From: Chinchilla lanigera
Taxonomy: Eukaryota > Chordata > Mammalia > Rodentia > Chinchillidae
Assembly: GCF_000276665.1 (NCBI RefSeq)
Contig: NW_004955438.1
Coordinates: 8,028,683 to 8,092,682 of the forward strand
Direction: 5' to 3'
DNA length: 64,000 bases
Positions 1 through 12,565 of this stretch are shown here, piece after piece. A program made the translations under genes and the position numbers. The stretch's first letter is position 1; every line of letters starts with the position of its first letter. The notes beneath the pieces are model-generated. The model did not search any database, had not been told where the DNA came from, and saw only the letters and a list, made by a program, of their open reading frames with translations.

Positions 1-903
1 GCAATAAAAAATTATCTTGGTACATCTTCAGAAATGAATACTTTCAAAATAATAAAAAGAAGCATACAGGACAATGCTATGGTCAAAATAAAATGTTTTC
101 CACAATTTACTTACTGTCTAAATGCTTTCTCTCATCTGACATAAAGAATCTGCTTCCAGGAATACTTTTCAGTCACCTGAGTCAATCAGACTATCCCTGG
201 TGGCAAACGACCAGACAGAAAGGTATGATAAACCTATACTTTGGGCTAGGTTTGGCTGAGACAAACAGAATAAACCATAATCACAGATCACTCCAGGTCC
301 AACATGAAAGGTCCAGAACATTCACAAAGCCATCAATGAAACCCAGGAGACAGTGGTGTTAAAGGAATACTAGAAGACCACTAACGTCTCTCCTTGTCTT
401 TGCTCAGGTAGCTAGAATACATTCTCAACGTCTGCTGGTGTTGGAAGTGTCTTGTGACTAAACGTTCTCCAAGGAAACACAGAGATGCTTCTCAGATGTG
501 AGCTTTGCCTGTCCTCCCCGCCCCTCTCACTCCTCTTTTTTTCTCTGAACACACAGAACTAAGCAAGGTCCATTGCAGGAGGTGGCTTAGCCCCAAGACC
601 AAGAGGTGCTTGTCTATGTGAGATCATACCAGGGAAAGCTGCCCAGCAGACAAGATCACCAACCTGTGACTCTAAGACTAATCCCCTATGAACACTCATC
701 TATAGCCTAGGCTGCTGATATTTTCTTGTTTATGTGTCATCATTGTCTAGCTTACACTGCATACTGCAAGTGCGTAGTTAGAGAATGTGAAGTTACAGTC
801 CCTCCATCTCACTTTATGAAATGAGCGATCTCTCAGACTCTGAAAGGTTCTATTGCTTCATCTTTACAAGGGGGAAAAATAGTACCCCATAGTCATCTGA
901 GAT
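1..903. other. Unique non-coding DNA
   Basis: No gene or confident repeat is seen. The segment is AT-rich with short ORFs only. Around 820-900 there is a weak resemblance to the 3' part of a MIR SINE (a line like 'cttcatctttacaag' followed by 'aatagtacccc'), too decayed to call firmly. Confidence 0.5.
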
Positions 904-919
904 TGACAATGAGTTTTAA

Positions 920-1026
920 TGTGATTTTTTTTTTTTTATTTGTTTGTTCTTCCAGTGCTGGGAATTGAACTCACGACCTTGCACTTGCCAGGCAGTCACT
1001 GTGCCACTGAGCTAAATCCCCAGCCC
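920..1026 (-). mobile_element. ID-type SINE, full length, minus strand
   Basis: Read on the minus strand it starts GGGCTGGGGATTTAGCTCAG, the tRNA(Ala)-derived ID head carrying the Pol III box A, followed by a box B region and an A-rich tail (the T-run at about 924-940 on the plus strand). It is flanked by a perfect 16-bp target-site duplication, TGACAATGAGTTTTAA, at 904-919 and 1027-1042. That is the signature of L1-mediated retroposition. The intact duplication and full length indicate a fairly recent insertion. It is a SINE copy, not a tRNA gene: the tRNA 3' half is missing and it ends in a tail. Confidence 0.93.
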
Positions 1027-1042
1027 TGACAATGAGTTTTAA

Positions 1043-1749
1043 AAGAGATCATAAAAAATAAAACATTCTAAATATTTAGCACAGTTGACCAACAACATAC
1101 TTAGTAAATGAGAACTATTATAATTAAATTGGTAAGTAATTATCCAATTAAAATTATGATACAGAAATGTTTCTTTAAGGATGAGAAAGATATGTTTAAA
1201 AGAGAGAAAATAAATTTCTGAATAACTTTTAAATACTATTTTCTTAATACTAGGTACACTTCTGCAGACAGTCACTTTTTTAACTCAAACAACAATTTGA
1301 TTTCCTATGCTAACAAACTGTGTAAGCAAGGGGATTTTTACAGGCTGACAGGTTTAAATATTTTTAAACTTAAAGATGGAAGATAAAATGTCAGAAAGGA
1401 GGACGGATCATCCATGTGTGTTGCAGAGGTCCTGGACGTATACATACAGACAAGTACCAACACACATACTTGCAACTTCATAAACTAAGAATGTTACAAG
1501 AAAGTGCTGACATTTCATCACTGGGAGTTTAAAATTATTTTACTCTTATCATGGTAAAATAACTCAAGAGACATTAACACAATTAACTCTATTTCTACAA
1601 AGAAAATCTGTAATGACTTCACGAGATCAGGCACGTTCAGGGTGGCTGTAGACTGTATAATGACTTGAGATTTATGAAAATGAAGTTTTAGTTTCTGTTA
1701 TTTGTGTTCTGCTTGCCTCATCGAGAAAAAATGTTTTTATTTATTTATT
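1043..1749. other. Unique AT-rich DNA
   Basis: Nothing recognisable. A 78-codon minus-strand ORF at 1039-1275 is low-complexity, AT-driven and without homology I can name. Confidence 0.5.
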
Positions 1750-1822
1750 TTGGGGGGGTACCAGCAATTGAACTCAGGGCCTTGAACTTACCAGGCATGT
1801 GCTGTGCTGCTGAGCCACATAC
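1750..1822 (-). mobile_element. Older ID-type SINE, diverged, minus strand
   Basis: On the minus strand the segment reads like an ID element (a box A-like 'ATGTGGCTCAGCAGC', then 'CAAGGCCCTGAGTTCAATTG' at box B). It lacks the GATTTAGCTC head and the GGTCGTGAG signature of the young copies in this window. No clear target-site duplication remains. It is probably an ancestral ID subfamily. Confidence 0.65.
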
Positions 1823-2734
1823 AGATAAACTTTAAGAAAAAAAAAGAAAAAAAGGAAAAGAACTGTAGACCTTTTTTGAGGCAAAATTATCCTATATGAA
1901 ATTCACATTGACACTACTCTAAAATAACGGCTTCCATAAAGGAGAATGTCAGTGTTGTGATTTTGTCTTTGATAGGTCTCAAGTACACCAGAATTAGATT
2001 TAATGCCTGTATGGGAGAAAAGCAAAATAAGCAGGACCTTTTTCCTCTTTTTTTATACCTTTCAATAATACATCAGAGCATGCCTTTGTCTGCATCTTTC
2101 TTTAGTCTTAGTGCTATTTTGGAGCACGGGGTTTGTATCCCACCCTCTTCGCTCCCCCATGCCACCCCTTCGCCTTCTCTTTCCTCACCATTGTCCTGCT
2201 AACTGCAAGACCATCTGTTCACTTGGCAGATGTAAGTCAGTTCTGTAATTGTTGTCATTCTTCGCATAGTGCAAATCCCGCACAATGCAGAGGATGAGAA
2301 GTACTACATTCATGAGTTAGCCAAATGTATATTGTTGTCGAAATTACTTGTCAAAACGTCAAAGGGAACAATATTTGATTTTCAAAGCACAGCAGACATC
2401 TATCCAGATTACAATACGAGGGCTCTATTATGTTGTTACTTATGCAATACATCATTCAGATTTTGACTAAAGGAAATGGCAGGAGCTTTTGCAGGCTTTG
2501 ATTTCTTTTGTGGCAAAGGAGGATGAGAGTTAGTTACAAAATCCTTTGTGTGAACAGCGAATTGAGAGGTTTTTGAAGCATATCAATACACAAATTTGGA
2601 TACCAGAAATCCATGGTGTGAATGCACCTTGCTTTCAAACAGCCCCAATAATGATTAGCAGGATTTAAACATAAAAGATATTACAATGTGAAATTAGGAG
2701 ATTTTTAAGACTAAAGGCAGTGAGACACTATAAT
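1823..2734. other. Unique DNA with a pyrimidine-rich patch
   Basis: No gene seen. The block 2130-2190 is strongly pyrimidine-rich (runs of CCC and TTC), which could be the antisense polypurine tract of a truncated L1 3' end, but no further L1 match is visible to me. The rest is unique AT-rich DNA. Confidence 0.4.
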
Positions 2735-3200
2735 CATTTTTCTGTTGCTGCTGTATAACAAATTACTGCCCACTTAGTGGTTTAAAATGGTACAAATTTA
2801 TCATTTTGCAGTCCTGTAGCTCCGAAGTCCGTACAGTCCAGGTGCTTAGGGATGCATTGCTTTCTGGAGGCACAACAGAAAATTCATCTTCTTGCTTTTT
2901 TCAGCTTTAAGAGATATCTCCATTCCTCAACTGAGCCCCTTGCATTGTCATCGAAGCTGGGACCTCCCTGATAATTCCTCCACAGCTGCATCTCCCTCAC
3001 TGACATAGACAGGTAAGGGTCCTTGCTTTTAAATAATCATGGGATTTGTTTGGGCTACCTGGATAATAGCCTCAGCTCAAAGTCCTTAATCCAAATTATA
3101 TCTGTATAGTTTTTCTGTTTCAAATGAGCCAGCACATTCCCAGATCCCAGGGGCTAATATATGGACACCTCTGGGGCTCTTTTACCCACTACTGTAGGTA
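2735..3200 (-). mobile_element. Ancient MLT/MaLR-type LTR, minus strand
   Basis: The plus strand begins with 'ctgttgctgctgtataacaa' and runs through 'cttagtggtttaaaat', 'tctggaggc' and 'cctggataat' to 'atggacacctctggggc'. This is the order expected when an MLT-type ERVL-MaLR LTR is read antisense. No internal viral genes flank it, so it is a solo LTR. It is heavily diverged; the subfamily cannot be set by eye and the ends are approximate. Confidence 0.65.
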
Positions 3201-5639
3201 AGATCCATCTCAAGCCCTTATGTTACAAATGACCATTGAGAGACACAGAAATTTTTATATTAGCTCAAATCCAAATAAATGGGAAAACACTGATTCTCAT
3301 CCCAATATTTCAGTCCCTTACTCTGAAACTAATATTTATATAATTTTCTATGATTTTTATTTTAGAAAATGAACTGGAGTTCTTCTAAATATGATGTGTT
3401 CTTTCTAGTTATAATAACAGACTTAAACAATTATTGGATGATACAAATCTGTTCTGCACAACTTTTCAGCAATGCATATACCACCCAGGGTTAGACAGAG
3501 TAGGTGTTTAATTAATACATACCGTTGATGATAACAATGATGATGTCACAGAACAACACATCCTTGTAGGCTCTAAAAATTGCTTTTAATTGCTAGTTGA
3601 TGTATGAAGTAATTTGGGCATACACACACTGAAGACAGATGAACAGGAAACCAACCAATTAGAACTTATGTTTGTGTAAACTTCAATGAAAACTTCTGAA
3701 GTGCCTTCTCCAGGCAAGAAGTTGAGCTAGATGCTAAAGATACAGGATAAACTAGGGATGAATCTGCCCTGAATTAACTCTTACTGTTGCCAGCACACAG
3801 CCATGCTGTGTATACATCACCCTGTCCTGTATCATGTGTTCTCATGGTCGTTCAAGGAAAACAAAGGAGAAAGCAATTGATGCTGAGAAGGACCAATAAG
3901 TAAGACAAAGCTGGGAAATGACTTTTAATAATAATTGTGATTTTGTAAATTCAGATAAAGGATAATAGGCTTTATTTTTTAAGGAAACACAAAATAGTAT
4001 CAGGTTAATCAAATTGGAAAAGGCTAGAAAATTTAGCCACTGCGAAGCTGATATAGGAAACATAATCTGTCCCTAGCCTTTCATTTTTTTTTCTTTCTTT
4101 GTATTTAAAAATGTAAAACTAAAGAAGGATAAGGCGTATACGCCAACCAGCCTGGACTGCTTCCCACGAGCAGTCTTGGTCTCTAGTGCTTCTGTGTTGG
4201 TGTCTTCCCCGTAAGTGCTTTAGGGATGATCTAAGTCCTTGACAACTACAACTTTCAGTCAAATAAAATGTAAGTCTCAGCTCTGGAGAAATACCCCATA
4301 GATGCCCATTCATAAAACATTGACTTGTTTTTAAGAACTGCTAAGCCACATCAAAATGAGGCATTTTAATTTTAGAATATTAAATTCAGTGTAATTTGAT
4401 TTTAGACATACCAGAAAATGATTGCTTTTGTTAAGGTAAATAAAATTTAGGTTTCACTACTAAAATTCCTGGGGATTTCAAGTCCTGTAAATCCCTGCCT
4501 GTGGCATTGTTGTTGGAACCAAAGTCACAGATTTAATCCAATTAAAGGATCCTAACTCTTCTTAACGTAAAACATGGATTTCCCCAACTTTCTGACCTAC
4601 GTAGGAGACATGAAGGTGTCTAGATGGAGGTGTCTTCATGGAATTGCAGACACAGTATCACAATCACATACATCTCCAAAGTTGGCCACATTTCCTAGAC
4701 TTATAGATCTTAAGTTTATCATATGGTACCCTTATATTCATTAGAAGAAAATATTGCAGACCTTATGCCTACTTCTACCATTGCTGAGTGCAACCAAATT
4801 CTTAAATGAAAGTGTGCATTTTTGTAACTTTAATTGAATATGGTAGAATGTGTGGAACAAAAATATAGATCTTCTTAATCACTATTAAGAGAACAAACAT
4901 GTATGTACACATGTAAATTTGTAAGTAAATTTGATTTATTTTCTCAGACACACACACACACACATACACATGTATGACACAAAGAGATGCAGCAACATGA
5001 CAAAGTCATAGGCTTGGAAACCCAAGCTGTGGTCCGATGTTCCCATTAAGGGGTTGTTTGGTTCCAGATAAGTCACAGGATAGCTGAGCTTGGTTCCCTA
5101 CTTGGCAAGATGAATGACAGAATTAGGTGATATCTAGCAAACTCATTCTTATACACCTCATTAGTCGAAGGTATTTTCATGAGTATTACTGTCACCTTAT
5201 TTCACTGTAGGAATGGATAGCTTGGTGGATTACTTTCTTACTGAAGCACCATCTCCAGATTTGATCAATGTGCAAATTTCCTTTTCAGGTCTTTAAGCAG
5301 AAAAATATATTTGTGAGATAATAGATTTAATCAGTAAGTGAGTACAATGAATGCTTTTTGCTGTAATTATTCATCACAAATAACAGTTGATTGTTTTTAT
5401 AAGGCATACACTTCCAACATGCCATGAAAATCAGAAAGTTTTGGGAGCATTTTCTCAGTAATAAAGATGTGTCTGAGGAATGCCTTTGTTTGCACGAGTG
5501 TCAACTTTTCCTGAGTTTACAGAATCTTGTCTATTTGAGGAGCATTCAATAAATAATATTTCTGGTACCAACTAAACTTTTATGGAAACTTTATGGCAAG
5601 TACTAGTATCTCAGCATGTATTCAAATGTTCAGTGTATG
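3201..5639. other. Unique non-coding DNA with weak ancient-repeat traces
   Basis: No gene seen. Short L2/MIR-like traces occur at about 3480-3560 (a 'gtaggtgtttaattaata' tail-like piece) and 3700-3770. The remainder is unique and AT-rich. The 73- and 64-codon minus-strand ORFs here show no recognisable domain. Confidence 0.45.
4948..4970. repeat. Short (CA)n microsatellite
   Basis: About eight uninterrupted AC/CA dinucleotides followed by an interrupted 'tacacatg'. It is short, so only mildly length-variable if at all. Confidence 0.85.
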
Positions 5640-5985
5640 TATATTATCTTCTATGTAGTAGGCACTCTTTATGTACTACTGAATAAAACAGGTGAATAAA
5701 ACTCTTGTTTAAGTGTTTGTAAGTGAATAATACAAAGTCTCTGGTCTCTGAAGGTGATGATTACATAATGTGAGCACTGATGAGAGGTATTATTGACAAA
5801 TTTAAAAGTAAAATACTAACAAAATTTTGCAAATGGAGCTATACACAGGATGCCTAGCAAAGCACTTTCAGGTAGTGTTTGAGCCCAAACTTGAAAGGAG
5901 CAAGGGTGGAAGCCAGGCAGAAGGAACAGAAAGCACAAATGCCAAATGGAAGAACAACCTCGCCAAGAAAAGCAATGCAGTCAAA
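5640..5985 (-). mobile_element. L2 LINE fragment, minus strand
   Basis: Read on the plus strand, the landmarks come in the order of an antisense L2 3' end: 'tagtaggcactc', then 'aataaaacaggtgaataaaa', then 'tttgagcccaaacttgaaag', then 'ccaggcagaaggaacagaaa' followed by 'gcacaaatgcc'. L2 is an ancient mammalian LINE, long inactive. Divergence is high and the boundaries are approximate. The 88-codon minus-strand ORF at 5854-6120 lies mostly in this fragment and is not a gene. Confidence 0.6.
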
Positions 5986-7269
5986 CTCAGGTAAGAAAGG
6001 AGGAAAATGGCAGGAAATAAGGATGGAAAAATAGCTGTGGATGCTCCAAAGAGATCCTGATGGATTTTGTTCTGGTGGTACTGGGAACATAACCTTACAT
6101 TTCAAAGAGGACTGGGACATGATAGATTTAACATTTTTAAAAGATGAATCTGTCCCTGTGATGTAAATAGAGTTACAAGCAGGTAGGCAGAGAGACTACT
6201 GATGATTCATTGTCATCTACCAGGTCAGTTTTGAGGGGGCTGCTTCATCATTATAAGCTGGCAAACTAGTTAAATGCAAAGCTTTTTTTCCCAGCACAAA
6301 AATGGAGACTCTAGGCATTTCTGTTCTGGGCAAGAGTAATTACATTAAATCCTTATGAGTAACAAAATTTGTAACACTTGTGGAATTTTAAATAAATAGA
6401 TTTGATTTTTGAATATTACAAAATATTGAATATTTTCAGTTGTACATCATTATAATCTTTATATGCACATATTGTTCAGAAAATGGGTATCAGTGAAAAA
6501 TCAAATGTCACATTTTCAAAAGTAACTGTTTCATTGTAACACTTGTGCTGACTGGTTATTTTTAGTAAATGTTCTTATTCATCCATTTGCTATACATATT
6601 TACTAGAAGAACAATGTCTTAAAAATTACTACAATTAACAAGTTGCTAAACAACACTTTCATGTATGACAATAAATACTTTCTTTGGAAGAGTTAAGATT
6701 AACCAGCTATGAACATGACAGTCAAGGCTTAAATTATAGTTATGTATATTTACATAGATTAAAAAATATCCATACATACGCTTCTCAGTTACTACTTCAT
6801 AACTATATATGATTAAAGTCCTTTGGGGATTCTAATGAAATGTCTGTGATACTCAGTTTTCAGCACCATACGTATAATCAATTTAAAAATGTTGTACTGC
6901 ATGGATAAAATTTTTGAAGAGGTGGGGCATGGTTGGTAAGGTTGTGTACTATTTTTTCTGTTAGTAACAGACTATTTGGGGTGGGTAACAGGAGTCTCCT
7001 GATCATACAGAACCTGATCACCCCAAGTCTTGTTTTCTAGGCTTTCTTTGTATCCAGCACCTAATTTTCAGATTCCCGCCCTTGTGTCAGCTGACACCAG
7101 TCCTATTGGTAACTGTATACACCCTTGTCCTCAGTGAATAAGGACTTGATTGTGCATTGATTAAAATGGCTTTATTTTACTGTTAAAGCAAATTACACAG
7201 AAATGGCATTTCCTACCAAACAAAGAAAAATAATACCATAATAACACAAACTTGACACTTCCCTAATAC
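5986..7269. other. Unique AT-rich DNA
   Basis: Nothing recognised. A pyrimidine/purine mix without clear repeat heads or tails, and no ORF of note. Confidence 0.5.
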
Positions 7270-7440
7270 TTTAATCTGACAATCTCTGTACACTTAACAA
7301 ATAGCAATTAATTAACCCTTCCAACATTCCTGTCACGAAATCCTGATTACAGGCCTTTTATAAATGAAACGCTGAGATGTAATGGAATTTGTACAGGGTT
7401 ACACAGTCTGCTTCTGACAGACAAGGGGTCCCAACAGCCC
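7270..7440 (+). mobile_element. MIR SINE fragment
   Basis: The order 'ttaattaacccttccaacatt', then 'ataaatgaaacgctgag', then 'acagggttacacagtctgc' follows the central and 3' core of a MIR in the sense orientation. It is an ancient tRNA-derived SINE remnant, diverged, with approximate ends. Confidence 0.55.
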
Positions 7441-8394
7441 TGAGCCAGGCACGTAGGCAGTCAACAGGGAGTCGATAAACACTAATCAGGGAAGCCCATT
7501 GCTTCTGCTTAGACCATCAAATTCCCCATTTTATAAGAAATCATTGAATGGCTGTTCAGGCAAGGACTTTATCATATTCAGTCATAATTCTATTTCTAGG
7601 TTTATCACCAAGTGGAAGAGGAATGAAAAAATTGATTACATCTTGCCTAGAGGATTTTCAACCATCCTGCCCCCCCCAAATAAAGACTTGTTAAATGTTA
7701 CTAGTCAAAGGAAGATGTTTGCCTTTATGGGGGAATACTGAGGACCTAGGGTGACATCTGGGAGTGTTTGAAAGAGCAGTCGTAAAGGTCTTTGATTGCT
7801 TTTGATTTTGCTGATTAATTTCCATCTGTGTGTAATAATTCCAAAAAGAGAAAGAGTTTATTTTTTCTTGATTTCCATGTACAAGTAGAGCAAGCTTCCA
7901 AAGCTGTAAAGCCATTTGAGAATACTACTGGATCCATCCATCCTGTTGGAAGCTCTCTTTTTATTATAAGTGATAAATTTAGAGCCTCTGTTCCCAGTCA
8001 TGTGGCTTCATCAAAATCTGTGCCTGTTGTTAAATTGGATCCCACGGTGTCAATGAGGATGGCTAGGACCACACTGACCCTCACCTACTAAGTCTTAATC
8101 ACCAAAGTACAGGCAGTTTCTGGCATCCAGGGCAGGAAACCCACAGCATGTCCCTTTTCATGCTGTTCTAAGAGAATACAAACCAATCAAACTCCTCATT
8201 AAAAGTTATAGTTTCTCAGAAGTGTCTTTAATGAGAATTTGATTTTAACAAAGTGTACATGTGGCACACATCACCTGAGATTCTGGGCTTATTAAGTCTG
8301 CAAAGGATCAACAGCTGACATGTACTTCAGTCATCATCATAAACATGTAATAGAGAGATATAATCAATTGCTGTCATGATTCCCTTGCTACTTT
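7441..8394. other. Unique DNA with overlapping open frames
   Basis: ORFs of 80, 74 and 87 codons overlap here on both strands (7499-7741, 7691-7915, 7828-8091). None shows a domain, and overlap on opposite strands argues for chance openness. No promoter or splice arrangement is evident. Confidence 0.45.
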
Positions 8395-8620
8395 CTGGTT
8401 CTCCAAGTTCATCGGCTTGTTCCTGGGATCACACCTTCAGGTCACTCGTTCAGTCTTTGCAACGGGGTCCTCTCCAGCATCCCCTCTTGCCTCATCCCAT
8501 CAGGTTACCGCTACCCTCACTGTTCTCCTCTCCAATGCCAGCAAAATGTCATTATTTATTTCTTTGTATTTCTTTTACTCATCTGTCTGCCTGTTCACTC
8601 TCCGATCTCTTTGTTTTTAT
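8395..8620 (+). mobile_element. L2 LINE fragment
   Basis: Resembles the sense 3' region of L2: 'gatcacaccttcaggtcact' followed by a stretch like 'attatttatttctttgta' and 'catctgtctgcctgttcact'. Two overlapping ORFs (84 and 86 codons) fall within it and are incidental. Confidence 0.4.
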
Positions 8621-8624
8621 TTTA

Positions 8625-9170
8625 CTTTAAAAGATAAAGTTGCATTTACAGTACTTACTATGTACAACATGTTTTGAAGTATATATACATGGTGTTACTA
8701 ATTCTAGCCAATTATCACTTATGTATTCATGCAAGTATCATTTTCTAGTGAGAACATAGCATCCACTCTATTAGTACTTTTCAAGAATACAGTATATTGT
8801 TATTAACTATATGCACTATGTTGTACAATAGGTTTTTTGAATTTATCCCTTCTGTCCTACAAAGACTTTGTATTTCTTCACCAATGCCACCTTAAATACT
8901 CTTTCTCTCCCAATCACCTTACCCCTTAGCAACACACTTTCTACATATGAGATCAATTTTGTAAGATTATACTTATCAATGAAACCGTACAGTATTTGTT
9001 TTGCTGTGACTGGTTTAATTCACTATCATAATCTTCTCCAGACTCGTTCATATTTTTGCAAATGGCAGGATTTCCCTTGTGGGTATTTATGTCACATTTT
9101 CTTCATTCATCTATCCACCTCTGACACTGATGTTGATTTCACTTCTCGGCAATCGTGAAATTTGTCACAA
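8625..9170 (-). mobile_element. L1 (L1M-type) 3' end, minus strand
   Basis: On the plus strand the order 'aagataaagttgcatttac', 'gttgtacaataggttttttg', 'accgtacagtatttgttttg', 'gtgactggtttaattcact' and 'cattcatctatccacct' is that of an antisense L1M 3' untranslated region. It is 5'-truncated and lacks ORF1 and ORF2. The 96-codon ORF at 8868-9158 is an antisense reading of this repeat. Confidence 0.75.
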
Positions 9171-9814
9171 CGAACGTGGGAGTCCAGGTGCCTCTTCAAC
9201 ATGCTGCTTTTATCCTCCAATTATTCTTCAGCTCTCTGATATCATCTTTTTTCTTGTCAGTTTCTGAACTCTCACAGGAGGATTCAGGGTAGATCCACCA
9301 CACACTACATCTCAGGTAGCCCATAGTTCAATCAGTGAACCTGAATATAGATAACAGTTCATCAAATAGCGAACATAGTTGTACTACTGATTTTGATTGC
9401 TCTATTGAAAGGAACAGTTAGGTTTAAGGGTATAATCAATCTTACATGTCTATATTTGTTTATCTGAGTATCCAAATTGAAGATATCAATATGTAGTACA
9501 ACCACCATTGGTAATTTCCTATCACCTTGTCTAGGATTCTGAGTTGCTTGTATTGCTTTTGGGTTATTTTCTAAGTGTATGTGTGTTTGTTAAGATGTTT
9601 TCATTCTTTTTACCTTTAAAAAATAAAACAAAATAAATTTGGGGTTGGGATATGCACAATGGGAGAAGAAAGTGCAAAGTCAGGTGCACAGTACACCATT
9701 TGGAGAATAGTGGAAGGAAGCCGTTGAAGAGTCCTTGCATTAAATGCACCCCTCTCCGTGGGCTCTTCCACAAGCTGCATCTTTCTCTCCTCTGATGCTT
9801 TTCCTCGATGTCGT
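9171..9814. other. Unique or unassigned DNA
   Basis: No gene recognised. The 85-codon minus-strand ORF at 9564-9821 has no domain that I know. Confidence 0.45.
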
Positions 9815-10160
9815 CCTCCATGCAGGCATCATGTCAGTTACCTTCTCATTACCACAACAAATACCTGCAATCATCAGCTGATTTAGACAAAGCATTTATC
9901 TTTACTCTCGGTTTTCAAGATTCCAGCCCGTGATCAACTAGTCCCATTGCTTTAGAGAGAGTGGAGAGGGTGTTGTGGAAAACAAGCCCTCACCTCATGG
10001 TGGGGAGGTGAGACACAGAAAGGGCTGAAATGCACCATTCACTTCCAGGTGTGACTACAGTCGTCTAAAATTTTCATCACTTTCAAGTACTATCAGACCG
10101 GGGGACCACGCTTTTGCCGCATGGGTCTTTAGCGGCCACTTCACACCTAAACTGCAGCAT
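9815..10160 (-). mobile_element. Probable MaLR-type solo LTR, minus strand
   Basis: Begins with an antisense MaLR 3' end-like line ('cagttaccttctcattacca', 'aacaaatacctgc'). It continues through 'cctcatggtggggaggtgag' and 'acagaaagggctg' in the order of a rodent MaLR LTR read antisense. The 5' end of the LTR side is eroded. No viral coding sequence adjoins it. Confidence 0.5.
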
Positions 10161-10439
10161 GAACAAAGCATTTATTTTGTGTGTCACTTCCTCTGACTAG
10201 AAAGTTTCATGTAGGTAGGAATTTTGTGCAGTGCATGCACACAGTATATGGTAATAATCTGAAAAAAATCCGTGTATAAATATTAATCCTATTTGTTCTC
10301 TGGACCTTGATCCAATACAGCTTCTCAATTATGTATCCTTAACCTTTGTCAGAACCAGATAAACCTATTCAGTTCATTCACTTAAATTCAGAAGAAAGCA
10401 GAACATTAAATTATGAAAAAAACCTAACACACATACAGT
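10161..10439. other. Unique DNA
   Basis: Nothing recognised. Confidence 0.5.
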
Positions 10440-10570
10440 AACTGATAAATGGTAAACTACAAGATGAGACCATGGCGAGTGCTATGATGAAAATAATTTA
10501 GGAGAAAGAGATTGAGAGAAATGAGGTCTGATATTTTTCTTGGGGCAGTCAAGAGAAATATCAATAAAGA
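10440..10570 (-). mobile_element. L2 LINE fragment, minus strand
   Basis: The line 'gcgagtgctatgatgaaaat' followed by 'aggagaaagagattgagaga' and 'ggggcagtcaagagaaatat' matches the order of antisense L2 just upstream of the part seen at 5850-5980. Decayed, with approximate ends. Confidence 0.5.
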
Positions 10571-10609
10571 AGTGTCACTTTTCTAGACTTGATAGATAAA
10601 ACCCACTGC

Positions 10610-10755
10610 ATAACATCTCAATGTTCCTACAAGTTACCCGAGGCTGTGTGAAAATGTAGGTTTTAGACTCAGTAGGTCTGATGTGGGGGCCGAAGATTCT
10701 GCACTTCAAAGACACTGTCAAGTGATGCAGATGATGCTATCTGTGCAACCAAAAT
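10610..10755 (+). mobile_element. MER5A-type non-autonomous hAT DNA transposon
   Basis: The run 'gaaaatgtaggttttagact' then 'cagtaggtctgatgtggggg' then 'cgaagattctgcacttc' then 'caagtgatgcagatgatgct' follows the MER5A consensus closely ('cagtaggtctg', 'gattctgcatttc', 'ggtgatgctgatgctg'). It is a short hAT-Charlie derivative with no transposase. Terminal inverted repeats are too eroded to fix the ends. Confidence 0.78.
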
Positions 10756-12214
10756 AGTATTTATAAATTGGAAAAAATGAGATTACGGAAAAAAAATGGA
10801 AATTACATAGCCCTGAAATTCTTACTCAGGGTATAAGATGAGAAAATAACTTGAAATTCATTTGAAGAGAAGTATACATTTTGATTTCTTAATAGCTATT
10901 TGGCCTCACAGGCATTTTATCATATTTTACAAAACAATTTATTATATAGTTCATATTTGTTATGGAAATATTTAAAAAGTTAAAAAAGAAAACAAGCTAC
11001 ATTTAAATTCATGTTCTACAGATCACATTTTGGTTTAGGTAGTCTAGCTTTCATTATCAATATTATATAGGATCTATTCTTTTAATAGTGTTATATTACA
11101 CCATTACACAGCAATCATTTAAAATTTAATATGGCATGCACAACTTGATGTCAATAAATATTAATCTACATAAACATGCTTTCCACAGCAACTGACAATT
11201 TAATTAGCTAATAAGTAATGTTCATGATAGGAACACAGATAAAAATAATCTTAAAGAACAAACTAATCAAAATGTCACTTCTAAAATATATATTTATTTG
11301 CAAATATCCAGATAATTTTTCTATGGGTACATTTACCTTCTTTAATGTTTATTATGAAAAAGAAACTTTCTATGCATAAGATTCTAAAGTTTTCTTTTTA
11401 ATTTCTAAGACATCACTTCTACAATATTTAAATATGTGACAGTCCTATTCTTATTCAAAGAGTTACAGATAGTCAAAGTGATTCCGTCTTTCAAAGAAAC
11501 ATCTCTACATTTTGAACTACATTTATGTATTTAGCTTTAAAACTATATATTACCAAATTGCCTTCCACAAATGCTTTGTTTTTCATATCTAAAGCTTTAC
11601 CTTAAGGACTGTTGGCATACTTTTCTTACATCCTCTCTAGAATTATCTAATGTATTTTCTAAAGCTTTACTAACGTTATAAAAATATTGTACTTCTATAC
11701 CAATTTACATTTGTGAGCTTGTTTATGTGTCATACATGTTTTCACATGTATTGGTTCTCTGAATATTTAAAATATTTTCCTGTGGGTCTTGACTGCTCAT
11801 TTTGTAACAGAGTCTATATTTTTTACTCATGATATTGTTATTATTCTGTTAACAAAATAATACTGTCTTAAAGTATTGAACAATTATGGTTCAGTTCAAT
11901 GATGAGACTACAATAGTGTTTTTCAATGGTGAGACTACATATGCTTTTTTTTTCTCTGCAACATGTAAGGTTGTTGAAAATTAAAAATTCCAAGTAGTTT
12001 TATTTAATAAAGATATTTATCATTTTTTATTACATATGTTATGATTTCCATATCATTTATAATTTATTACTTTGATAATAGTGCCAATTTCTTTCTGTCC
12101 TTGTTGTTGTAACTATTTATTTAATAGCATACAGATATATCTTTCAGTAATTACTGAATTTAGCATTCAATACTCAAAATTTTCTCAATCCTGAAGGACA
12201 TAAAGGTGCTATAT
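10756..12214. other. AT-rich unique DNA
   Basis: A long AT-rich stretch with no ORF above 60 codons and no repeat I can name. Runs of A and T and many TATA-like hexamers reflect composition, not promoters. Confidence 0.5.
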
Positions 12215-12565
12215 TCTAGGTCTGGAACAGCCACCAAAACTCGTTCTCCAGCTTGAGATTACTGGAAAGTGCTAAGAATTTTAACAGGTGTGGGGTAGTG
12301 AGGGGATTTATGTCGTTGGGACCCTCACAGAGGTATTGTCACCTTTCACTTCTTTCCTTTGCATCCCACATCCCACCGTTGAGGTAAGCAGCTTTGCTCT
12401 GCAGACAGCTCTCCATGATGTCTCCCCTCACTACAGACCCCAAAACATAAAGGCCAACAGCCATTGACTGAACCCTACAGAACTGAAAGCCCAAAACCAA
12501 GCTTTCTGCTTGCTATGCTTTTAATTTTGTGTATTTGTTAAAGCAATGGGAAGCTGGTAACATAG
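12215..12565 (+). mobile_element. MaLR-type solo LTR
   Basis: A 3' end of the MaLR type: 'aaaggccaacagccattgac' then an 'aaagcaatgggaagctgg' terminus, which is the decayed form of the LTR end that reads like 'acagcaatggaaagctgact' in better-kept copies. The upstream part ('gtcgttgggaccctcacaga') is also LTR-like. Approximate ends. Confidence 0.5.

Noticed and set aside
4133..4144. 12-bp palindrome GGCGTATACGCC with two CpGs, possible operator
   Set aside because: About fifteen 12-bp palindromes are expected by chance in 64 kb, and nothing else around it suggests a binding site.
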